A stretch of 64,000 nt of DNA. It comes from Lagopus muta (lineage: Eukaryota > Chordata > Aves > Galliformes > Phasianidae). The position numbers were made by a program, and so were the translations under genes. The notes beneath the pieces were generated by a model. That model saw nothing but the letters and a program-made list of their open reading frames with translations, made no database searches and had not been told where the DNA came from. Each line of letters begins with the position of its first letter. Within the stretch, counting starts at the first letter, position 1. The stretch lies in contig NC_064433.1 in the NCBI RefSeq assembly GCF_023343835.1, positions 135,187,957 through 135,251,956 of the forward strand. Direction: 5' to 3'. This document shows positions 23,301 to 30,322 of the stretch, in pieces.

Positions 23301-26079
23301 TGGAATCTTGATGAGGTGTTGAAAATGTCAGGGTTAAGTGCTGAAAGTGCATTTGTTGAGTTGAACTGGTAATGTATGTGCACAGGCCTCGCTCTGACTG
23401 GTAAGCTATAGAACAGCACTTGTGCTTAAGCTTAAACTCAGTTATCTCTATGACTGTGTGGATGGGTATTCTGAAACTACATGCAGTACATTTGCTTGAA
23501 GACTTCCATGAATGGTCTGTGCAATTCCTGATGCACAGTGTAGCTTTTCTTAGCTTGAAAAGAGATCCTGTGATTACATCCTCAGTTACACAGGCTCTGA
23601 TACTAGCTGAAAGCTGAGCTTGCAGAAGCAGTGGCTACCATGTGTTCACCGTAATGTGCTCAGGTATCTTTGTGCAATGACAGGGATTTGCTGGCGTTGT
23701 ACTGATAGAGGACTTCATGCTCTGCTTCCTACAGTTGCAGGGCTGTTTCACCAGATGGTGTGTTTTAATATCTATAGCAGTCTCTGTCATATGAAGGCAA
23801 ACTGTTTCTTAACTGTAATACACTAAGTGAGATGCTAGAGGTGTTGACTGCAGTTTATTCATAGGGGTTGAGTAAGCTTGTATAGCATTCAATGTGAGTT
23901 TTCCTACTGTGATGTGTAACTGTGGAATGCTTCCAGAACACGGATAGGAATAAGGTTTGTTTTACCCCCTTGAAAATTTCAGTTAAACATTTCTCTCCAC
24001 GCCATTTATTTTCTAGGATTTAATTTTAGCCTTTTTAAATCTAATCCAATGGCCTTTTGGACAAGCACATCTTCCTTGCAACCTGCTAGTAAAGGTATTT
24101 ACACGCTGCACTGAATGTGTGATGAAAAACACTTGAGCAGGCACAGCCAGCAGCCGGCCTGTGGCAGAGCAGTTGGCTCCTAATCCTTCTTACGCCCCAG
24201 CACGATCTGTAATTTTTTCCTAGTGTTCTCTAATTCTGGTAGTCATCCAGAGGGAGAAACAAGAAGAACGTGGGTTTTGTCTGTTTCTAGCTGTCAAAGT
24301 ATGAATTCGATTCTGTAACATGGGCAGTGGGAAGCTGATGTTGCTGCTGTTGTGAAATATGTAGTTTTCATGTTTTGTTGTATTTCTCTACAAAGCTGAG
24401 AAGACAGCTGACCCCTCAGATGCTGCACCATCCGATGATGTTGTGATAGTGTACGAGCTCACACCTACCCCAGAGCAGAGAGCTCTCGCAGGCTTTCTTA
24501 AGCTCCCTTCAACCTTCTTCTGTTACAAGAATAAGCCTGGATATGTGAGTGAAGAGGATGATGGTAAGGAATGTCAAAGTTGATCTGAGTGTTGCATTTT
24601 TTGTAGGGAACGTGCATTGTACTAGAATCAACAGGCTCTAATATTGTTGATACTGATGACAGCTGTCATCTTCCTTTTGGCCAAGGACCCTCCGTCTCCC
24701 TTCCCCACCCTGCTTTGTGATTCTCCTAATAAAACAAACACGATGCTTGTTTTCTGACAGTGTGAAACCTGTGCCATGAATCTAGGCAGAGAAAGTGTCA
24801 GTAGTGTAAGAAGGCACTGGTACATAAGTAAGAATTGAAAGCTTGCTTGCTGATATGTCAAGCTCTTAAAAGACTTGCAGAAGTCTTGTGTGCTTGACCA
24901 GGCTTGTGAGTCTGAAGGGCTTAACAAATTTAGACTTCTTTGTATTTGGAAGATCCCTGAGAACTCATACTTGTTTCCTGTGTTTTAAGATGAAGACTAT
25001 GAAACAGCAGTTAAGAAACTTAATGGAAGACTGTATCCCAGCAATGAAAAAGAAAAAAGGAAATGGCAAGGTATGTCTGAAAACACAGTGGTTGATCTTT
25101 AATTTCTTAGATGCTGAAGCTGAATCTCTAAATCTGGAGGACACTAGAGTAGATAAGTGAATTTGGATAGGTCTGTAAATGAGGTTTGCTTTCTTTGGCT
25201 GACTTTCTGTGTACTAAAAAAAGGTGGCATATATTGAGCTACTAGAAATACAAGTGAGTGTTAAAGGAAGCTAGTAGTAGTAGTGGCAGTGGCAAGATTG
25301 CAATCATTATTGCATGGAGGCTCTTTGTTACAACAGAAAACCACAGTAGGACAAATGTACAGTTCTTTAGCTCCCTTGTGACTGTGAATGAGTGACTTTT
25401 AAAATAGTGATGCTGTTACCAAAGTTTTAAACTTGAGATGTTCTGAGTTCCATTAGGTTAGTTTATAATGTATATGTAGGAAATGATCACAGTATTCAGC
25501 TGTCTGAACAGCTGTTCTCCACTAATTTTTGTTCTTTGCAGTAGGCACTGCAGTCAAACAGGAATTGGAGAGGGAATGTGTTACTACTTCTGAAACTAAA
25601 CCTCCTGAGAAGAAGGCTGAAGAAGAAACTCCGCAGGTCACTTCCACATCTGTCTGTGGCATTGGTAGTAATGCGGAAGATGCCTGTCCAGAAGGCTCTC
25701 AGAAAGAAGCTGACACTCAGAGAAAGAAAGTACGAGTCAAGTATCTATGAAAAGTTTTGGCAATAAATTTGCAGCATTATTCTTAGTCAGTTTTCAGTTA
25801 GTGAGCAATCAAATATTCAGCAAATTAAAAGCTACTTGACTTGTTTGACTGAGTCTCAAGTCTGTTCTGGCGTTGGAACTAAGGTACAGATCTTGCATTT
25901 CTCAGGGAGAGAAAGGAAACCGCTTTACCTCCTAAAGTAGGAACAGCTTTGGCTAGTAGAATTCCTCCTAGCAGGTATGTGAGAGTTCAGTGATTTCAGA
26001 GAAATTCCCAAGAGAAGGGGTGCTTGTTTTGGAATCATGCTGCTTCAAAGGTACTTCAGTCTTTTGTCAAGTTGAACTT

Positions 26080-26119
<40 letters not shown>

Positions 26120-27263
26120 AGAATAATGAAGAATGTCTGAAACCTTCCAGCAACAATTCTTGGGGTTTTTTTTTCCCATCTGTTCGCCTCTCCTTCCCTG
26201 TTAGTTACCTATTTTGAAACCTTAGTAAAGCTATAAGAAAGTTGGAGCCTGAGAACTTAGCATTGTGAGTTTTCTGCACTGCTGTTGTGATTAAATGAAG
26301 AAATTGATAACATGGGAGGGAGGGGGGGCAAAGGGGGAATGTGGCTTTTTGGGAGGCAGTGGTTATTCTTATGTCCAGACTGAATGTGGTCTGAATATTA
26401 GGCTCTCCTGGCTTATGTGCTCACTTATTAATCTCAGGAGAGTGAAGTTACAAGCTCAGCTGACACAGTCTGTACGAGTGAGGAAGAATTTCATACTCCA
26501 TCAACTAGTGAAGCAACGGCGGTATTTGTGCAGTCAGCTGCTAGCAGTGAAGAGGCAGATTCCACAGAAACTGCTCACGTATCACAGAGTTTACCAGGAG
26601 GTGATGATAAGCCTGTGGACCTGTCAACTAAAAAAGAAAGTGATTCTGAACGTTCTGAGTCAACCCAAGGTAAAGTTGGGAGAATGTAAGGGTTTGTTTG
26701 GGTCTTTTTGTGTGTGGGGGGGTGTGTGTACAACCTTAAGTTTGCTTTTTTATTGCTTAGTTTAATTTAACCATTGAACAGATACAGCAGTGAATTTGAA
26801 GCACAAGTATTGGTCTAGTGAAAATATGCAGGGGAATGAAAGTACTTGTGCCTATCAAATTCTAGTATGTTCAGATGACTCTAGTACAGACCGCTGCTAC
26901 TCTCAGTTGTGTGATTTATACTTAGGTTAGTGTATTGTTTCATACCATGTGAGTACTTACTCAAGCTGTGTGGACTTGCTGAGCCTCAGAAATAGCATGC
27001 TGGAACTCAGTCTTGAGCAGCTCTTTGGACTGTAATAAAAAGTGTCAATATGAGAATCAGGTGCACACATGAAAGCTTCTCCAGTATTTTCTTACAACTG
27101 TATGACATCAAAGATGTTTTCCTCAAAGAAAGAGAAAAACATTTGACTTCTCCATCTTTGACAGAACACAAACCCATCTCGTTTGGCTTTGGTCATGCTT
27201 CGGGCTTGTCGTTTGCGGATCTGGCTTCCAAGAACTCTGGAGACTTTGCTTTTGGCTCTAAAG
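5319..27263 (+). CDS. RANBP2: RANBP2 (Nup358)-like copy A, 26 in-frame exons, 3' end broken
   Basis: Exons: 5319-5393, 7881-7948, 8439-8550, 9290-9442, 10078-10308, 10689-10834, 11597-11789, 12295-12385, 13081-13290, 14371-14549, 14637-14812, 15113-15236, 15607-15768, 16170-16307, 16395-16541, 17037-17201, 17286-17369, 17669-17807, 17977-18074, 18600-23184, 24017-24094, 24396-24563, 24990-25070, 25542-25729, 26438-26669, 27165-27263. They total 8,122 nt, phase-consistent throughout, giving about 2,707 codons against 3,224 residues in human. Order: TPR/helical N-terminus (1-~800), RanBD1 (~1160-1290), four zinc fingers (~1385-1600), RanBD2 (~1817-1950), half of RanBD3 (~2113-2169), a mosaic insert (~2170-2342), FG sequence, IR1 (~2452-2507), diverged IR2 (~2535-2597), FG. 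The parent protein forms the cytoplasmic filaments of the nuclear pore, binds Ran-GTP and is a SUMO E3 ligase. No in-frame route into RanBD4 is visible, so this is a truncated paralogue, expressed or not. Confidence 0.88.
5862..6240 (-). mobile_element. CR1 LINE 3' fragment in RANBP2 copy A intron 1, antisense
   Basis: The plus strand reads as the reverse complement of a CR1 3' end: 'tagaatggcttgggttgga', 'gaccaggctgcccagagcc', 'aacctgttccagtgcgtca', 'cttcttcctaatatcgaac', 'cccccttgtcctatcac'. The copy is 5'-truncated. It is also in unit B at 42450-42828, so it predates the duplication. Confidence 0.9.
7881..18074 (+). CDS. RANBP2: RANBP2 copy A exons 2-19 (TPR and helical N-terminal region)
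   Basis: Eighteen exons with canonical splice sites encode residues 26-897. Recognisable landmarks are [107 protein letters not shown] and [12 protein letters not shown], collinear with human Nup358. In the parent protein this region anchors Nup358 to the pore. Copy A carries two changes in exon 4 ([11 protein letters not shown] where unit B has [11 protein letters not shown] and human has RSVELNPTQKD), and exon 16 lacks 15 bp that unit B keeps. Confidence 0.9.
18600..23184 (+). CDS. RANBP2: RANBP2 copy A giant exon 20
   Basis: The 4,585-bp exon begins after TTCTTCAG with [18 protein letters not shown] and ends GAAAAAG|GTGAGT (phase 1). It encodes FG-rich linker, RanBD1 from [20 protein letters not shown] (19387), four RanBP2-type zinc fingers (W-x-C-x2-C ... 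C-x2-C, from about 20066, 20254, 20436 and 20640) and RanBD2 from [20 protein letters not shown] (21364). RanBD3 from [20 protein letters not shown] (22249) breaks off after [11 protein letters not shown] at about 22417. A mosaic insert (22418-22935) follows, and normal sequence resumes at [19 protein letters not shown]. All four finger cysteine sets are intact in this copy, unlike unit B. Human Nup358 has eight fingers in this region. Confidence 0.93.
22418..22580 (+). repeat. Intragenic duplicate segment 1 of the mosaic insert (copy A)
   Basis: 163 bp copied from 18875-19037 of the same exon (shift 3543), nearly identical with two amino-acid changes (FNTNF to FNPNF, DFTF to DFTV). It joins the truncated RanBD3 at an AAAACC overlap and runs into segment 2 through the shared 8-mer CTGCCACA. 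Confidence 0.95.
22573..22935 (+). repeat. Intragenic duplicate segment 2 of the mosaic insert (copy A)
   Basis: About 363 bp copied from 20293-20655 (shift 2280). It carries the tail of zinc finger 2, all of finger 3 and the first residues of finger 4, ending at QWDCN. The copied finger 3 reads [15 protein letters not shown]: its second cysteine is Arg, so it should not bind zinc. The match stops at GTAATA, after which normal RANBP2 sequence resumes. Confidence 0.95.
24017..24094 (+). CDS. RANBP2: RANBP2 copy A exon 21 (FG-type linker)
   Basis: Reads [19 protein letters not shown] and continues to SSLQPASK, between a TTTTCTAG acceptor and a GTATTT donor. Phase 1 at both ends. This 26-codon linker precedes the IR1 exon. 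Confidence 0.75.
24396..24563 (+). CDS. RANBP2: RANBP2 copy A exon 22: IR1 of the SUMO E3 ligase region
   Basis: Encodes [20 protein letters not shown] followed by [20 protein letters not shown], matching human IR1. The SUMO-binding hydrophobic run (VVIVYEL) and the UBC9-contacting LKLP-TFF motif are preserved. In Nup358 IR1 is the principal UBC9/SUMO1-RANGAP1 binding element (family knowledge). Phase 1 at both ends. A third copy of this exon lies at 63843. Confidence 0.92.
24990..25070 (+). CDS. RANBP2: RANBP2 copy A exon 23 (after IR1)
   Basis: Reads [20 protein letters not shown] and then KEKRKWQ, matching human [15 protein letters not shown]. The acceptor TTTTAAG and donor GTATGT are acceptable. 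Phase 1 to phase 1. Confidence 0.85.
25542..25729 (+). CDS. RANBP2: RANBP2 copy A exon 24: strongly diverged IR2 region
   Basis: Reads [20 protein letters not shown] and onward to DTQRKK. It aligns without large gaps to human IR2 (EKECIIVWEKKPTVEEKAKAD...TFFCGV), but the hydrophobic SUMO-binding run IIVW is VTTS and the LKLPPTFF stretch is Gln/Val/Thr/Ser, leaving only flanking residues such as EC, KP and CGI. The alignment is my own by-eye reading. If the exon is not spliced, translation ends at TGA 25748-25750 with AATAAA 12 bases later (25762-25767). Confidence 0.6.
25762..25767 (+). promoter_or_regulatory. Possible intronic polyadenylation signal after exon 24
   Basis: A perfect AATAAA follows the in-frame intronic stop by 12 bases. 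It would allow a short transcript ending [10 protein letters not shown]. Position alone supports it. Confidence 0.3.
26082..26117 (+). repeat. (GT)18 microsatellite in intron 24 of RANBP2 copy A
   Basis: Uninterrupted GT dinucleotide run of 36 bp. It lies in the part of unit A that has no counterpart in unit B. Confidence 0.97.
26438..26669 (+). CDS. RANBP2: RANBP2 copy A exon 25
   Basis: Reads [18 protein letters not shown] and later [16 protein letters not shown], matching the human linker EITSTTDSVYTG ... [16 protein letters not shown]. Phase 0 in, phase 1 out, which fits exon 24 and exon 26. Confidence 0.85.
27165..27263 (+). CDS. RANBP2: RANBP2 copy A exon 26, last exon in the open frame
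   Basis: Reads [20 protein letters not shown] and then [13 protein letters not shown], matching human [28 protein letters not shown]. Ends in phase 1 before a GTGAGT donor. The next human exon starts DKNFQWANTG; here only a frame-broken trace of it is seen at 27423. Confidence 0.88.
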
Positions 27264-27422
27264 GTGAGTTCAGCTTAAGCCTCTGGTACAGATACACATC
27301 TGGATTTGTGCTTCCCACAATAAATCTCTGTGCACCGGATTTCTGCATATTGTTAAACAATGTAAATGTGTGTTATCTTTGTTGTTGTGGACAAGTTTAA
27401 AATGCACATGTCTTAATTGTAG

Positions 27423-27455
27423 ATTAAAAACTTCAAATGGGGCGTTAGTATAATG
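27423..27455 (+). pseudogene. Decayed trace of RANBP2 exon 27 (copy A)
   Basis: After TTAATTGTAG the sequence GATTAAAAACTTCAAATGGG (counting the G from exon 26) resembles codons for DKNFQWA with one inserted T. Spliced as it stands, the second codon is TAA. The rest of the exon, including the acidic HFEPIVSLPE entry to RanBD4, is not recognisable downstream. Confidence 0.45.
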
Positions 27456-28243
27456 GTTAAACAAGACTAATAGTGCACAGATGAACAGTATGCAGTGCCC
27501 TTTAATTGGAACAGCTAATCTGATGAAGGCTGCAAAACGTCTTTCTCTTTCTTCAGTATCTTGTCTGCCTTGCCTCATCTGTTAATCACATGATGACTTC
27601 TGTGGTTTTCTTTCTTGCCTCACCTGCTCTTTTTCTCCTTCAGTGTCACTTCTCCCACCAGAAATGCTTGTCATCACGTATTTCTCCCGTTCTTTCAAGT
27701 TTTCTTTAGTTTTGGAAGATGTGTCAACTCGAGGCTGTTAAAAAGAGTAATGTGTCCATATAAAGTGAGGAGGATATGCAGTTGTGAGGCCTCCATTTAT
27801 TTTCAGTTGATAGTTATTCTAACAAATGCCCATATTAAATCATTTAAGTCTTTAAAAGGGCAACACCTGAAATGCTAACAGTGCTGTTATTATTTAGTAC
27901 ATCATTCAGCAGACCTAAAATTTTACTGGGAAATAATACAGAATACTTGATAGCTTAAAAAAAAAAAAAAAAAACAACCACAAAACTTGCTGTGCAGCAT
28001 GGGGATGTAGTGTTGCATTGCTAAAATGAATTTCAAACACTGCAATTGGTCGAGTCTTATATTTAGAGAAGGCAAGGCTTTGCATTCACTTCAGTGCTTG
28101 ATGAGTGTCTGTAGAGCTGTGGGTACAAAACCACTTTAGAAAGGAAAACACTGGATAATGTAGCATTACCTGATGTCAGAATTGTATCAGTGTTCTTGGT
28201 GACGCCGTCTGGAGAAGTCACACAGTACTGTGCTGTGTTTTAG

Positions 28244-28517
28244 GTGGAGGTAAAGTCTGGAGAAGAAGATGAAGAAATTCTCTTCAAAGAGAGAGCGAAA
28301 CTTTACAGGTGGGACAGAGATGCTACTCAGTGGAAGGAGCGTGGTGTTGGAGAGCTTAAGATCCTTTTCCATACGCAGAAGAAATATTACAGGATCCTTA
28401 TGAGAAGGGACCAAGTTCTGAAAGTGTGTGCAAACCATGTCATCACCAAAGAAATGAACTTAGTGCCCTCTGATACATCAAAGAATGTTTTAATTTGGAC
28501 AGCTACAGATTATGCTG
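28244..28517 (+). pseudogene. RANBP2: RANBP2 copy A exon 28 remnant (RanBD4, first part)
   Basis: Reads [20 protein letters not shown] to LIWTATDYA, a well-preserved RanBD4 with the [10 protein letters not shown] and [16 protein letters not shown] signatures. The acceptor GTTTTAG and donor GTGAGT look good and the frame is fully open. It needs a phase-0 partner upstream. Joined directly to exon 26 it shifts frame and stops after about ten codons. It could only be read in frame if exons 25-27 were skipped (from exon 24, phase 0). Confidence 0.8.
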
Positions 28518-28670
28518 GTGAGTTGGTTGAGTGGTTTTTACAGTTTTTTCAGTATCTTCTGCAGTTTGTTTGGCTTTGTTTTACCCTGGAAATTCTAGAG
28601 AACAAAAGCTACTGATCTCTGGCTACAGTGAGTAGAGCTAAGGAAATCTCTTCTTGGATTTGTTTTTCTG

Positions 28671-28980
28671 ATGGTGAAGTGAAAGTGGAACAATTTGCAG
28701 TCAGATTTAAGGTTCAAGAACTGGCTAATTCTTTCAAGAGGAGATTTGAAGAATGCCAGCAAAGCTTGTCAGAGCTACAGAAGGGCCACCTCTCTCTGGC
28801 AGCAGAGCTGTCAAAGGACACCAACCCTGTTGTGTATTTCAACGTTTCTGCCAATGATGAACCTTTAGGACGCATAACCATGGAGCTGTTCTCAAATGTT
28901 GTCCCTCGAACAGCTGAAAACTTCAGGGCCCTGTGCACGGGGGAGAAAGGCTTTGGATTCAAGAATAGCACGTTTTGGCC
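28671..28980 (+). pseudogene. RANBP2: RANBP2 copy A exon 29 remnant (end of RanBD4, start of cyclophilin domain)
   Basis: Reads [16 protein letters not shown], then [20 protein letters not shown] and the cyclophilin start [20 protein letters not shown] ... [20 protein letters not shown]. Homology fails just after KNSTF (human KNSIFHRVIPDF). The following bases still faintly resemble the exon (GACTTTTGTG for DFV with an extra T), and TGA follows at 29018-29020. The expected acceptor at 28669-28670 is TG instead of AG. A cryptic CAG at 28626-28628 would add 14 in-frame residues. The last cyclophilin exons and their catalytic residues are absent. Confidence 0.8.
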
Positions 28981-29020
28981 TGGAAAGGACTTTTGTGAAT
29001 CCTCCTTTCTAACCCCTTGA

Positions 29021-30201
29021 AACACAGAGCACAGCTCTTCCTGCATCCCAGCGTTGTCCATACATGGCAGAGCTCTGTTCCTCTCCTGTTGCTGATCTGC
29101 TCCTGTCACTGATCTGCTCCTAGCTTCCCTTTGGTGAGTTTGGCAGAGGGAACTTCACCTCTGCGGCACTCAGAGAGACCAGAAACTGTTCTGGGCTCTG
29201 GCAAGTTAATGGAGGAGCTACACCATGTATCTTCAGGACTTTTCCTGCCCAGCTGCCACAGCCCATTAGTTTCTGCTGCTTCTACTCTGAGTCCTTATAG
29301 CACCAACTTTATTAAAATCTCATCAGTTTTATGTACTGACTTGTTCCAACAGAGGAGTTAAAAGAAAGTGAATTTGCTGGAGGGTGTGACTGGCTGGCTG
29401 GACTGCCTTCCAGGTCACTGCTCACTTACCTGCAGCACTCCATGGATCCGGCCTGGAACTGGGCTTTTCCAGTTTTTGAATTTAGTAAGAGTAGCCAAAA
29501 TCAACAGGGTTGTTGTCAGCACTGATGCCTCAAGCTTTCCCTACGCTTCTAGAGACCATCCAATTTTATTCTTGAAAAGCTATGACTTCATGGGAATGAA
29601 TAGCATGCCCCAGACTTGCATGCTAGACTTCATTGGTATCTGTTATCTGCCTGATGGCTTCTCTTTGACAGCTGTTGGATTAGTAGGCTCTTTAGAGCCA
29701 GGATTCAGCCTTTCACAGCACCAGGAAGCTGAGCTCTTGACATGTTTTAGGCAGTGTTTGCACTGCTCAGGGGCCATGGCTGCATGTGCACGCTTGGCAT
29801 GGCTGTGCAGTAGAGAAGATGAAATGGTGGTTTTCTCACTTTTTCAGTGCCTCCCAGGACAGGACTATGCGATAGATGAGGAATGGGTGTGTGTGTTGGA
29901 TTTACTATTTAGTAAGTGCTTTCTCCTACTGTATCTTCGTGCTTTGACTCCAGTTTTCTTGCAGTAGGGTCAAGGCCACTCAAACTCAGTTCTGTTGTGC
30001 TTTGAATTTGGAGCCCTTTCAAGGCTTGATTATAGACACAGCGGAGTAGAAGTCAACACTGTGTCAAGGAGAGTTCCAAAATATCCTTTTCTGGAAGAAG
30101 AGAGAAGCAAAAATGATTATGTAATTCTATGATTCAGTTGCAGGCTTCTTTTAACTTTGTGTAGCAAGGTATTTTACATCCTGTTACTGTATTTCCTACA
30201 G
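29021..30201. other. Junction region between RANBP2 copy A remnant and LIMS1 copy B
   Basis: This stretch joins the broken cyclophilin exon to LIMS1 intron sequence, so the duplication breakpoint should lie here. There is no CR1 block, gene or RNA I can identify. A 199-codon open frame (29368-29967) resembles no protein I know. CR1-tail-like ATTCTATGATTC occurs at about 30125 without a CR1 body. Confidence 0.5.
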
Positions 30202-30322
30202 GTGAGTTCATTATTGGCCGTGTTATTAAAGCTATGAACAACAGTTGGCATCCGGAATGCTTCTGCTGTGATATCTGCCAACAAGTATTGGCAGATATTG
30301 GATTTGTCAAGAATGCTGGCAG
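30202..30322 (+). CDS. LIMS1: LIMS1 copy B first surviving exon (LIM2 core)
   Basis: Acceptor ATTTCCTACAG, then phase-1 entry (the Gly codon needs a G from the preceding exon) and [41 protein letters not shown]. It contributes the H-x2-C-x2-C-x2-C part of LIM2. The phase is identical to the donor phase of RANBP2 exons 20-23, 25, 26 and 28. Confidence 0.9.

Larger units (their letters stand above)
1..25579 (+). repeat. Tandem segmental duplication, unit A (LIMS1 3' end plus RANBP2)
   Basis: This stretch aligns almost base for base with 36589-62197. The shift is 36588 bp at the left edge, 36607 near RANBP2 exon 7, 36602 near exons 13-16 and 36618 from exon 18 onward, so only small indels separate the units. 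Homology ends inside RANBP2 exon 24, at about 25579 in unit A and 62197 in unit B. Its left end is not visible because the window begins inside the unit. Divergence read by eye is about 1-4% in introns and under 0.5% in RANBP2 exon 20. Confidence 0.97.

Noticed and set aside
27443..27457. GTTAGTATAATGGTT resembling the A-box of tRNA-Asp
   Set aside because: No B-box, anticodon arm or acceptor stem follows; the stretch is more likely part of the decayed RANBP2 exon 27.
29368..29967. 199-codon plus-strand open frame between RANBP2 copy A and LIMS1 copy B
   Set aside because: No recognisable domain, no promoter, lies at a rearrangement junction and has no second copy to test conservation. A chance frame is the simpler reading.
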